Positions 1-10,481 of a DNA stretch of 64,000 nt are shown one piece after another. The stretch lies in assembly GCA_030549775.1 (NCBI GenBank), contig CM060175.1:46807915-46871914 (forward strand), given 5' to 3'. A program made the position numbers and the translations under genes. How positions within the stretch are numbered: position 1 is the stretch's first letter; the number at the start of each line of letters is the position of its first letter. Origin of the DNA: Tamarix chinensis (lineage: Eukaryota; Streptophyta; Magnoliopsida; Caryophyllales; Tamaricaceae). Under the pieces are notes generated by a model that saw only the letters and a program-made list of their open reading frames with translations, did not search any database and was not told where the DNA came from.

Positions 1-703
1 ATTAATAAAAAGTAAAGTTCTTCTCTTCTGCAATCCCAAACATGATTCATTGTATGAAGAAAAAAAGGAAAAAAGAAAGAAACACGCGCGCGCGCAGTCT
101 CAGCTTATGTAACCAAATTAAACTTATCCCCACTATGCAAGGGCGGATCAGCTTTATGAGCCCGTAGTATATCAGCTATTGTGTTGACACATATTTGAGA
201 AGATGAAATTCCAAGTCCAACCATAAACCGGTAGTCAGTTCTTCACCATCCTCCCTTCTATAAAGTTGTACCAATCCCTAGTCGATCACTTATCACAATA
301 AATAGACATCACATTATCAAGATGATTTCCATCACATTCTATAATCACTAAGAAACTCTTCTACAATCTAAATCATGCAAGAATGAGTTGCTGCCTGAAA
401 AAAGGCTCGAGAATTGCTGGGAATATTTCATAAAAAAATAGTGCAATTTGATGTCAGAACTAATGGAGTTGCAGAGAAAGGTGTATCATATTCATTGATT
501 ATGCGTAAATATATACATGCAGTTTTCACCTGAAAAACCCTAACTAACTAGATTAAATCATAAGTTAACACAGCCTGGAGATTAGGAGAGTAACAGCCGC
601 TTCCTAGATATCTGCTAATGATACCAGGATGTTGACGTGGAGGAGGTTAATCCTTATCAAGAACTATCTAAACCGGTGAATTACGGTGAGAGAAGAAAAT
701 TAC
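1..703 (-). other. intron 2 of the DUF1295 gene (partial)
   Basis: AT-rich sequence downstream of the exon 2 donor (703-702) with no recognisable DUF1295 exon. It holds a short CG-dinucleotide run at about 83-97, a possible Z-DNA tract. No retroelement coding was recognised. Intron status is inferred from the splice donor and from the missing rest of the protein. Confidence 0.5.
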
Positions 704-924
704 CAGCGAAGTCAGTGACCTTATCAAACTTGAAACCTGCCGTGATTAGGAAAAATAGAAGTTGATACACCACCTGCAAACAAAACAAAAGCAATTAATC
801 CACATAGCAAAGAGCACACCATGACTTTTTTACAGAGAATGGGAGAAAATTTGAGGATAGTACAGGGAATTACAGTGACTATAGCTGTGAGTGCAAAAAA
901 ATGGGAGTCTAGGACAGTTCCCAT
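704..924 (-). CDS. DUF1295 membrane protein gene, exons 1 and 2 (partial)
   Basis: Exon 1 is 924-874 (17 codons, starting MGTVLDSHFFALTAIVT). It is followed by an intron (873-774) with a GT donor (GTAATTCC) and a TTTGCAG acceptor. Exon 2 is 773-704 and encodes VVYQLLFFLITAGFKFDKV followed by TDFA and the first base of a Gly codon; a GTAATTTT donor follows. The spliced peptide matches what I know of the N terminus of plant DUF1295 proteins, multi-pass membrane proteins related to steroid 5-alpha-reductases; their substrate is not established. The residues form a first hydrophobic segment followed by the family's FDKVTDFAG motif. The next expected exon (STNF...) is not found between 703 and 1, so intron 2 is longer than 700 bp or the gene is broken there. 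Reading straight through intron 1 gives an open frame, which is fortuitous. The start is chosen by family match and the context GATCATGG. Confidence 0.85.
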
Positions 925-974
925 GATCTTCGGAAGGACGGTTGAATAGAAGCCCTGTTCCTCCCCGGTATCAT
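909..974 (-). other. upstream ORF overlapping the DUF1295 start codon
   Basis: In the presumed leader an ATG at 974-972 opens a 21-codon frame that stops with TAG at 911-909, after running out of frame across the main ATG at 924. It is the only ATG I find between the candidate TATA box and the main start. An overlapping uORF of this kind would normally lower main-frame translation, unless transcription starts downstream of 974 or ribosomes scan past it. Confidence 0.45.
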
Positions 975-1126
975 TAAATTCTGATAGCCGGAAACTCTTT
1001 CCTTTGCCTCTTAATTTAAAAAATGGGTTTAGTGTGTGGACAGCAATGGAACAGCGTTATGAAGCCCGAGGTCCACTGATCCAAGAAACTTTCTCCCGCC
1101 GCTTGCCCTTCACAAACCGAGAAGGT

Positions 1127-1134
1127 TATTTATA
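1127..1134 (-). promoter_or_regulatory. candidate TATA box of the DUF1295 gene
   Basis: TATAAATA on the minus strand, about 200 bases upstream of the start codon at 924. With a usual TATA-to-start spacing of about 30 bp, transcription would start near 1100 and give a leader of about 175 nt. The stretch 925-1100 is richer in G+C than the AT-rich sequence upstream, which fits a transcribed leader. Position and motif are seen; function is inferred. Confidence 0.4.
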
Positions 1135-2736
1135 TGAGATTGTCTGTAGTACCGAGTCAGATATTGTTTATTCAAAAGTTTATATATCTAAAAATAAAGA
1201 ATATAAATTTTAAATCAGATGTTGAATATATAAAAATATTATTTGAATAAAATTTATATTAATTAAAAATTATATATTTATTAATATTTATATCTATATT
1301 CATATAAATATCTTATTTAATCTTAAAAGAGTATTAAAATATTACTCTTAATGGCTAACTTATAAAAATAAATAAATTTTAACATCATAAAATTATAACA
1401 TTATGATATATTATTGAATTAATGAATAAAATATTAGATATATTTTTTTATCAGATAATTCAGTCAAAAATTAAATATCATAAAGTTTAAATATTTTTTT
1501 GAAAAAAAAAATTAGATCAGACATTTTAAATGTCGGATCGAATTTTTTGGATACTAAATCGAATTTTAGGATTTTAAATTTTTTATGTAACCTTATATTT
1601 ATCTTATCTAACATTTGTTGATCTGATTTGGTATCTAATTTTAAAAAGTAAATAATCGATCTAGTAAATGAAAAGTTAAACGGATCGAATATCCAATATA
1701 ATATATAAAAATAATATTCAATTTGTAGACATATGTATGTTTAAATTAAGATTATAAAAATTAACCTTTTATGATCATGTAAAATAATAAAATATTATTT
1801 ATAGTTTTAAAATCATATATAATTATCCTAGCTACTATTTAGTCCCTTGAGGGTCATTATAATATAAAATTCAATTTAGTCATTAGTTTCGATAATTCAT
1901 TCATTTTTTTATTCAAATCTGGACAATATATTTTAACACTATTTTGGATTACCATAAAACACTCATATGAATGTGGACATAAATATCATCCAACATTTAA
2001 TCATTAATTTTAAATATTTTATCAAACTTTTAAAATCAATTAATTAAAGCAATTATATAAGAACCGGATATTTATTTAATCTAATCGATATCTTATCTAC
2101 ATTTATAAATCTCTAAATGTTTGGATGTCTAGTTTAATTGGCATGATCATATATTTGATCTGATAGGTATGGTTATCCATGTTTGAATACTTCTACCAGG
2201 TAGTTGGTCTTTTTGATCATTATGTTAATATTCACGAATGTATGTTTCCTTTTTCTTTCTTATGAAAAGTGGAACTCGTAATTAAGCTCGATTTTAAAAA
2301 ATGATAACCCATATTGAATAAAGTAATGAGTGTTAATATTTTTAAGTATATATTGTTTACGTAAAAATAAAACTTAATAACATTATTGGATGTCCTTTGT
2401 ATTGTCTATGTATAAGAAATTCAATAATGGTTTCCTGTTATTATGCTCTTTTTCTTTATAATGTATATAAATGTACTTCCTAATATTTAAAAATTCTCAT
2501 TTTCTAAATCCTATGTTACCATTTTCATTCTCCATCATTACCCATATACCATACAAAGTTGATCTAAGAGTTGAGTCATCATTCTTTTCTTTTCTTTTCT
2601 TTTTTAGGTTTGCTAATATTTGATAGCTATCAAGTCCTCAGTGTATCTCATTTGAACTTTCTATAGGTTTGTTTTCCTTTCCTTATTTTCATATTAAATC
2701 TAATTAGGTTAGGTTAAGTCAATAAAATTAGTGGGG
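1135..2736. other. AT-rich 5' flank of the DUF1295 gene
   Basis: Strongly AT-rich intergenic sequence. It has short interspersed motifs (GGATCGAAT/ATCC near 1530-1690, TAGTCCCTTGAGGG near 1842-1856) typical of decayed dispersed repeats, and a TTTTC tract at 2573-2597. No coding, RNA gene or clear terminal inverted repeat was found. It ends where homology to LTR block B1 begins. Confidence 0.5.
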
Positions 2737-3584
2737 GTTACCGCTGTGATTAACATAATTCTGATTTATTCAACCGTCCTTACATCAATCACAAAGTTAA
2801 AAGTTTTAAAGTAATATAAAAAAATTAAAATCAAAAGTGCAGTTATAATTCAAATACTGAGTTTGGAGTATTACTCTGAGTTTACAATACCAAAATACAC
2901 AAAGGGGATACTGTGGATCAAGAGTCCAAAAGGGGTATCCAATGTAATACATAATTCGGATAACAGATACTCTTCACCCGACTCCGACATAAATAGTCAC
3001 TTATCCCCACATAAGGCATCATAGGCCACAAAATCATCTGCCTGATCCTTTGAAACCTGTACAAAAGGTCTAGGGCTTTCTACTCATGGGAATGAGCAGT
3101 ACCCATAAAATGGGTAGTCAATACGTTACATACCGAGTAAGGAAACAATACTATCAAAGATAGGAATATAAGTAGCACATGCTTACAAATCAAATGATAA
3201 AGGAAATACAACCAAGTAAATGATCATCTTATAAGGTATAATACGGTCCAAATCCCTTTTCTTAAGTATAGTCCATTTTCATTCTTTTATGTGCGATAAG
3301 TGAAATATCCCAAAACCCTAATTTAGGAAATTATGGCAAAATAAGAATTTATTACGAAAATTAATTAAATAAACTATTAAAATAAGAGGGAATTAATTAA
3401 GGCAAATCTAGGAGAAATTAATAAATAATTTAAATAGGAAAATTTGAGTATTTTGCTAATTAAAATGAAATTTAGAAAAATCTTTCAAAATCCCTAAATA
3501 AACCTAAAAAGAGAATTTAATTATTATTTTAATATTAATATTTTTTTAATATCCCAAAATACCCAAAATATGTTAATTAAGCCA

Positions 3585-4560
3585 CCCCACCTTTTTCCTT
3601 TCTTTTTCCTTTTTCTTTTCTTTTTCTTTTTCCCCCTCTTTTTCCTTTTCTTTCCTTTCCTTCTCTTCCTTTTTCCTTCTTTTCCCCGACCTAGGTCGGC
3701 CTGCTGGCCCAATTCCTCCCCTCACCCCTACACGACCTAGGCCCCCGTCGGTTTTTTTCTTTCTTCCTCTCCCGGCTAGCTTGGCCTTTCCCCCTTTCTT
3801 TCTTATTTTCTCCTAGACAACCAATCTAGCCCCTCCCCTGCGTCTTCTTCCTCCTGCGCCTGCAAGTCCGTAGATCGGCGCCAAAATTTCTACCAATGAC
3901 CACACCGCCTGACCAGCCATTCCTCCCCTCTCTTCCCCACTGACTCACCTATCATTTCAACAAGGCCTGCCATCCCCTCTCCTGCAGTGCCATTCCTTCC
4001 ACCCCCCGGTCAAAAATAGCCTACGAAGGTAGACCTACGCCTAGCTACCCTCGCTGGCCGGAGTGCTATAACCCTTGCCCCCTACTCTCCCACTCCCCTT
4101 TGTCGTTTTCCCTTCCAATCGACCTATATATAGCCCCGAAGGCTGCCATAATCAGGTTTTGATTTTGGCAGCCCAGAAATTCAACCTGCGTGCCACTACC
4201 CTATCAAACTATCGTTTCTCCGCTGTCGGCCGTCGTCACCACCCACTCCAGCTACCAAAACCTTCCCTACACCACCGCCTAAGCAACTAAGCTACCCTCC
4301 TTCTTTACCTTGTCCTACATGAGCCACACCGGCCGTGCAAAGTCCCCCTTTCGAACAGCCCATTCGACCCTGTGCCGCCCCTCGTGCCACCGTCTACCAC
4401 CGATTCTGCCACCTCTAGCGCCACCTCTACCCCCCGAAACAACCAGGGGACCTTACTCTACATCCCCACACCTCCATTTCTCCCTACTTCCCTTCCCCCT
4501 AGCCTCCACATCCATCTCTCCACCGCTGTCGCCGCCGGCTCCACCATCAGGCCTAGGTGG
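3585..4560 (+). other. pyrimidine- and GC-rich island in LTR A
   Basis: About 1 kb dominated by C and T on the sense strand, including runs such as CCTTTTTCTTTTC, then C-rich sequence with CACC and CCGCC words. It stands out from the AT-rich surroundings. Translations give only proline/serine/leucine low-complexity frames of 60-90 residues on both strands, not a recognisable protein. Equivalent islands occur in D, E, B1, B2, H and I, so it is a fixed part of the LTR family. Confidence 0.6.
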
Positions 4561-4612
4561 TATCCTAATTTCTTAACCCTTAAACCTTTTTTATAGAAGT
4601 GTTAACGATTTG

Positions 4613-4685
4613 TAATATTAATAGTATTATTATTAACTACTACTACTACTAATATTAATATTATTATTATTATTATTATTATTAT

Positions 4686-4730
<45 letters not shown>

Positions 4731-4860
4731 CACTAGCGTTATTAATATAAGTATCATTATGGCCATTACTTTTATATTGCTTTCATCGCTAATATTATTA
4801 TTATTACTACTAGAATTTGGGGTCGATATTAGTATCGTCATAAAACTAGTAATAATATTA
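4613..4860 (+). repeat. ATT/ACT trinucleotide microsatellite in LTR A
   Basis: Interrupted runs of ATT, ACT and ACC triplets, with the purest tract at about 4637-4732. It follows the GC-rich island, as in D and E. Confidence 0.85.
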
Positions 4861-5538
4861 TTATTAGTAATATTGAAACCCTTACTTTAATACTATGAAT
4901 ATTACTAAGACTTACTTTAGTTAGTAGCGGCATGATTAATTATTTTGAGAATAATAACCCTACTTTTAATTATAAAACTACTATTATCATTATTAGCCTT
5001 AGTAGCAGGCCATAATAGGGGTAAGATAGAAAATTATGGTAATTCTGGTAGAGGGAGATTAACCCATAGTATTTCCCTCTTATAAGTGAACCGAGTCAAA
5101 ACCCTCAGGAGGCGTAGGAGCGTGCTCCAAGCCTAGCAATGTTTTAGGTAATGGTGTAGCTAAGGCCGCCTGTGTGTAACATGCCTTACTTACCTTGGAT
5201 GTCCTGTATAATTATATGTCGTGTTCTATATGCTATTATCTTAACTGTTTTATGTGTAGCATAGCTTGGAACAGAGGTATGATCATGTGCTCTCTTCTAA
5301 TATGTGTTAACATGGATATGCTACAAGTTGTGATGTGATGTGACGTGGCGCTTAGGACATGCATGTTAGGGTATTGGATGTGGTGATGTGGGATAGAGGC
5401 ATGAAAGAGAAAGATGAGAAAGTAAGATAACCAAGGGGAAGTAAGTTGGCTAACGTAGGTAAGGATGACCTAAATAACCCATGACCCATGAGTGGTGAAT
5501 AAAAAGGGGGATTTAAATAAAATAAAAGAGTGGGAGAA

Positions 5539-5640
5539 CTAGGGTTTACATGGGAGGAACTAGGGTTTGCATGGAAATTTTAGGGTTTGGCACGGTAGAT
5601 ATCGAGGGATTTGCATGGGATGGTTAAGGTCTGCATGGGG
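5539..5640 (+). repeat. RY/telobox motif array in LTR A
   Basis: About five spaced units of the form TAGGGTTTGCATGG, degenerate in places (TTTACATGG, TCTGCATGG). Each joins a reverse telobox (TAGGGTTT) to an RY-like TGCATG core. It corresponds to arrays in D (16818-17065) and E (52083-52174). Confidence 0.65.
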
Positions 5641-5948
5641 GCGAACTCTACGTATGGAAAATTGCTTTAGGACGTGAGGAAGGCAATGGAAGGGTTGTTT
5701 GGGTGACTTGAGACTCTGGGTGAAAAATAGTACGTAGGATAGTATAAGGGTACATAGGAGACCGAGATAGGGTTTGGGAGGAAACCCTAATTTGAGAAGG
5801 TGGAAAAAGAAAAAGAAAATAGTGTAATAATAAATGAGGGTAAGTGAGGTATAAGGGGAGAGTTGAATCTAAGGATCGTGACATGTGGGGTGGTAAAATA
5901 GTTTGGGTCGTGTGGGGTAGAGAAGGATGGGCCACATAGGCCCAAATT

Positions 5949-5971
5949 AGGGTTTTTCTAGAGAAAACCCT
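5949..5971 (+). other. telobox hairpin in LTR A
   Basis: AGGGTTTT at 5949-5956 and AAAACCCT at 5964-5971 form a perfect 8-bp inverted repeat around a 7-nt TCTAGAG loop. LTR E has the same arms at 52639-52659 around a 5-nt loop. Confidence 0.55.
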
Positions 5972-6209
5972 AGGGAGGACTATGACTGGGCTTAGTGGTA
6001 TGAGGTGGTGGGCCTTGACCCATTTGCAATGGAATTGGGCTTCTGGTGTGTGTAATGGAATAAGGAAGGGATGTTAGGGCAGATAGGAGGTACCAGAGTC
6101 TCAAGATATGGGATGGGTCCCTATTGGGAGGATAGAAGTAGAAGATTGGTGGCATGGATGTCAAGGGTAAAGAAAATCATCAAATAAGACACGAATCATT
6201 TAAAGAGAA

Positions 6210-6535
6210 AGATTGTTGAGCCGGGCCCAGATCGGTCCCCCGGTGAATAATAGTGGCTAGGAGCGTTTTGTCTTGTACTATTTTTGGTCCATCGGCAAAT
6301 AATAGTGGGGGATTCTGTGCTCAACAAACCAAACGTAATGAACCTAAGACGTAGGAAATACACTAAGTACTTACAGTGAAACAGTGAGTCGAGGCCAGAC
6401 CGATCCACCAGTGAATAATAGTGGTCAGGAGCGTTTTTCCCTAGAGACTGGTCCACCGACAAATAATAGTGGTCAGAAGCGTTCTACCCTGTATATATTT
6501 CCAGTCCACCAGCTATAATAGTGGGGTTCTTGCAC
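6210..6535 (+). repeat. double block of TAATAGTGG repeats in LTR A
   Basis: Two blocks, 6210-6345 and 6385-6535, built from units of roughly 50-70 bp around the core GGTGAATAATAGTGG. Each block is led by a box: AATCATTTAAAGAGAAAGA for the first and a more decayed TACTTACAGTGAAAC form for the second. The same two-block layout occurs in B1, D, E and H. Confidence 0.6.
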
Positions 6536-6701
6536 TTGCATGGATTAATAAAGAGTATGCGTGAAATGAGTATATCGTTAAGAGATCTAAAGAATAAGTT
6601 TATCTGGAACATAACCGGCCTCATTACCTGTATTATTACATGTTGCCTATATGATCATGCTTGTGTTATGTGCCTTATATATTTGGCCTTAGTTACACGG
6701 T

Positions 6702-6775
6702 TACCTTGCTCCAATACGTAGCGTATTGACCATTCGTTTCATGGGTACTGCTCATTCCCACGAGTAGAAGGCCCT
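6702..6775 (+). promoter_or_regulatory. conserved 3' box of the LTR family (copy in A)
   Basis: A block of about 75 bp around CATGGGTACTGCTCATTCCC. Recognisable copies occur in B1 (3072-3142, reverse), D (15853-15926, reverse) and E (53450-53520). It is the best conserved segment I see among these LTRs. A processing or regulatory role is inference. Confidence 0.5.
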
Positions 6776-7266
6776 TCTAACTTAGTACACGTTGGTGATT
6801 CTATCTTCGATGCCTACGACGCTTATGAGGCATCGGGCTGGGCTGAGAGTTGAGCCTGGACCTAGCTTGGGGGTCGAGAGTGATGTGGCCGGATTCTATC
6901 GTCTGTCTTATCTTTCCTGTATCGTTATATTTAGTTTATTTCTGATGTATGATGTTTCTGACGTTTGGAACTTTAAAACTGTACTTTTGGACTATACCTT
7001 TTGATTACCGCACTCCAATTTCCTGCACGGTTAATGAATCATTTCTTTTATAAATGCTCATTTTAGTTATCGACTTGTGTTTGATGTCTATCCCAATCAA
7101 CCTTAGCACTTGGTACGGGAATGGTAGAAGTGAACCGGTCTGGTACTAAGTGTGGCGGTAATATCCCCATAATTTACATTTTTGTGATTTTGCTTCGGCT
7201 AAACCTTTTCATTAAACAAAATTTTTCAGTTGTAAATTTTGGGTTATTATAATAAGTGCAGGATCC

Positions 7267-7716
7267 CACTATTCTTAAACCAGTGGAACGGTCTTAAACT
7301 TCTCGAGGATAACACACCCGGGCTACTATTCTTTCTAGTGCAGCGAAGGTGAAAACATCTCCTCGGGGCAAAATGCACCCGAGCCACTATTCTACCCTGT
7401 GGAATAGGAATAAATCTTCTCCTTGGGGTAGAATGCTTCCGAGCCACTATTCTACCCGGTGGAACAGGAATAAATCACTATAGTCCTGACTCACACATTC
7501 TTCCACTTTAAATCATTAGTATATTTTTCCATAGGTTATAAAGGTATGTTTTCTTTCACGATGAGTAGGCGCCCCACTATTCTCAACCAGTGGAATGGTT
7601 TGAAACTTCTTGGGGATAACACACCTAAGCAACTATTCTTTCTAGTGGAATGGAGATTAGAAACATCATCTAGGGGCAGAACGCTCCCGAGCCACTATTC
7701 TATTCGGTGGAATGGA
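7267..7716 (-). repeat. double block of ACTATT...GTGGA repeats in LTR B1
   Basis: Two groups (7267-7475 and 7572-7716) of three to four units with the core CCACTATTCTACCCGGTGGA, separated by a box TTCCACTTTAAATCATTAG. They are the reverse complement of the TAATAGTGG blocks of LTR A. Confidence 0.6.
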
Positions 7717-8446
7717 AATATATATATATATATTTAAGAAAAATAATCCCATGGCCCTACTCATATGCTCTTTCATTTTAAGTAATTAGTTTCTTATTTT
7801 AAAATTAATTCTCAGGCATAGGATACAGTCAAAACATATATACATATAGCATAGATCCAAAACCTCGAGTCTTATCAAACCCTAATTACACTTCCTTTTA
7901 GTGTTCATTCTCCCATGTTGGTTGCTCCGTACACATATATTACGACATCTACCAAATCCCATCATTAGTATCATGCCTAAAAATCACAACCTAATTCCCA
8001 TGAGTTTGATTTAGTAATCTCATCCCGATATATATATTAAACGTTGAAGCGTCCAAGTCTAAATCCCATAAAATTTTCATAACACATCATATAAGATATT
8101 CATCATTTCTAAATCCCAATAGTTATTCTCTAATCCATGAAGATGGAATAATAATATTAACATCTCAAAATGACTTATTCCAAATTTACTATTAAGCATT
8201 TATGAACCCCAAATTAACAATAATATCCCCATGAATTACTCAAGTTATTATAATCATAATTTTAAGCCTCCTAGCACATAAGTTACCAAAACCTCATTAA
8301 TATCCCATGAGGACCAAGTTACCCTTTTAGCACAATTAACACATTTATTTCATAAAATATTATACCTTCTATACATATTATTTTTCCAAGTCCTTATTCA
8401 TCATCATACTTTATGGGAGACCTTAAGCCCATTTACCACAACTCAT

Positions 8447-8716
8447 TTAACCCATATTTTATACCATAAAACACAATTTCACAGTTATGACATTCTCATC
8501 ATTCAATTCATATTTCATACCATAGGTATAATTTCACAACTTTGACATTATTATCCTTCAACCCATATTTCATGCCTTAAGTTATAATTTTTATAAATAT
8601 GAAATTCTCATCTTTCAACCCATATTTCATACCTCAAAATATAATTTCACAAATATGTCATTATCCTCATTCAACCCATATTTCATGCTATAAGATGTAT
8701 TCTCACAAATAAGATG
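8447..8716 (-). repeat. 56-bp tandem minisatellite in LTR B1
   Basis: Five imperfect units marked by CCCATATTTCATACC. The word CATATTT starts at 8453, 8509, 8564, 8621 and 8677, a period of 55-57 bp. The same array is found in LTR B2 (59970-60290). Confidence 0.8.
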
Positions 8717-9712
8717 TTATTGGCATAATCATAATATAATGGTATCTCTTACAATCCTTATATCCTTTCATCATAACATGCATAACATCACAAATTATCA
8801 ATATTAACATACATCACAAATTATAGCAGCAAATTCATGTAAGACACATTTATTCAAACAAGCAAATATTATCAAAAGTCCTAAGAATCGAATAATATCC
8901 TTACCAACTAGGACATCGGGATCTAAGCATGCAAAATCCTAGACTTCCTCCTCCGAAGCTACCGAAAAACAACCTATGAAAAATAGTAAAATTACGGTTA
9001 GGCTTGAAGAGTTAAACCGAAGGGGAAAATCAAGGTAAAGAGGGTAGAAGTAGGTATAACTATAGTTAAATGAGAGCTTGAGATGCGTGGATGTGTAGAG
9101 AAATGTGTGGTGGAGCTATAGTAGAAGTTTGGTGGTGTTTGGTTGAGGTTTGGAGGTGAAAATAGGGGTGCATAGTTAAGAAAAAAGTTGTACTAGCAGA
9201 CGGTACAAAAGTTGCACTGCTGTGCAGCACTAGATCGAGAGAAAATAAAATGCATGGCCAGGCAGTGCAAATGTTGCACAGCTATACATAATCAGGCTGA
9301 GAGCAAAAATTATGCACGGTCAGACTGTATAAGGATTACACGGCTGTGCAGCAAGTGTTTTAAGTGTTGCACGGCTGTGCACAAGCCGTGCACACTGTGA
9401 CGCTGCAAAAAAAACACGAAAGAGAAGGAGGGAAAAGAGGTAGCGGTTGGCAGTGATGGCTAGCAACGACGAAGGGAAAGGTTGGGGCTATATTGGTGGT
9501 TGGTCCACTAGCCAAATGGCTGCAAGTGGTGGTCAAGGTGGTGCGCGGTGGTGGGAGATGGTGGTGCAAAAGCTAAAATAGGGTAGGAAGAGGAAAAAGA
9601 AAAAGCACAGGGAGAAGAAGGGGAGGAGAAAGTGAGGGAGCTTTGATAATGGCTCTTGGGCACAAAATATTGGTAGAGTGAGGCAAAACCAAAGAGAAAT
9701 AGGGGAGTGTGA

Positions 9713-9750
9713 TATGTGTGTGTGTGTGTGTGTGTGCGCGCGCGCGCATG
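9713..9750. repeat. (TG)n(CG)n alternating tract in LTR B1
   Basis: About a dozen TG steps followed directly by about six CG steps: alternating purine-pyrimidine, a classical Z-DNA-prone sequence. B2 has an all-TG version at the equivalent place (60880-60930). Confidence 0.85.
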
Positions 9751-10481
9751 TGTGTTGTGTGGTATATTTTGGGAAGAAGAAAAAGAACAGGGAGGAGGGT
9801 GGTGTGTGATGAGGGGAACTAGTGATGGTGCAGATGCAAGTGGATGATGATGGTGGTGTTGGTTACAGAGGATAGCTATGGTAGGTTAGTAGCTATAGGG
9901 TGAGGGTGGTGATGGTTGATGGAATTATTACGTAAAGGTGGAAAGGATAAGGAGGTTGCAAGGAGAAGGGGTGTGTGACAGGAAAAGATGCAGGGAAGAT
10001 GCAGGGATAAGGATGCAAAAGGAGAAGAAGAAAAAGAAGAAAAGGGGAGGTGAGGTGCATTGAGGTAAATGGATGATGGAAGTTTATAGGGGACAAGATG
10101 GGAGATGGTGCAAGTGGTGGTGCAAGTTGCAAGTGTAACTTGCAGAAACACAGCAAAGGGCTGGCGAGAGAAGGAGGATAAGGAAAGAAAAGAAAAGGAA
10201 AAAGGAAAAAGGAAAAGGAAAAGGAAAGGAAAAGGGGAAAAAGGTTGGCGGAACTAGTTTAGGGTGATTTAGATTAGTTAAGGGTAATTAGGATCAGTGA
10301 AAATTTTAGCAGATTTGATTTAGGTTTACGAATTTTGGTTTGTCAAAGTTAAAGTTTTCAAAATCGATTAATATTTTGGGATTTAGGATAGGTTAATGCT
10401 AATATAGGATTTATTAGGATTATGATCAAATTAGGTGTTAAAGATGCGGGATTAGTTTAAGCAAATTTTTGGGGTATTGCA

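Larger units (their letters stand above)
3301..7251 (+). mobile_element. solo LTR A with TSD ATAAG
   Basis: A 3951-bp block starting TGAAATATCCCAAAA and ending TTTTGGGTTATTATA. It is flanked on both sides by ATAAG (3296-3300 and 7252-7256), a clean 5-bp target-site duplication. It lies inside B1, in the opposite orientation. It contains no retroelement coding. Order of parts: AT-rich end, pyrimidine-rich island (3585-4560), ATT/ACT microsatellite (4613-4860), RY/telobox array (5539-5640), telobox hairpin (5949-5971), two TAATAGTGG blocks (6210-6535), and a conserved 3' box (6702-6775). D and E share most of this order. The terminal TG..CA has decayed to TG..TA. Confidence 0.85.
2737..10481 (-). 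mobile_element. solo LTR B1 (Ty3/gypsy-type), split by LTR A
   Basis: Minus-oriented LTR block. Its sense 5' end at 10481 reads TGCAATACCCC, and homology to block B2 runs down to about 2737. About 50 bp of the far terminus, as judged against B2, is missing, so no right-hand TSD partner is found for GCCAT at 10482-10486. It is split at 3300/7257 by LTR A. Removing A leaves about 3.8 kb, with a pyrimidine-rich sense island (10240-9400), a (TG)n(CG)n run, a 56-bp tandem array and a double block of ACTATT...GTGGA repeats. No gag or pol is present, so it is read as a solo LTR. Assignment to a long-LTR gypsy lineage such as Tekay/Del is inference. Confidence 0.7.

Noticed and set aside
1..700. Further exons of the DUF1295 gene in the left edge
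   Set aside because: I looked for the expected STNF... continuation on the minus strand and found none with splice sites.
1004..1213. Plus-strand 69-residue frame opposite the DUF1295 leader
   Set aside because: It runs through the presumed leader and TATA region of the minus-strand gene, with no family match or splice pattern.
3524..3712. Lys/Arg-rich minus-strand frame in LTR A
   Set aside because: It is the reverse reading of a CTTTTT/CCTTTTCTT pyrimidine tract, repeated in related LTRs. No domain.
4602..4841. Frame of poly-Val and poly-Ile
   Set aside because: Translation of the ATT/ACT microsatellite.
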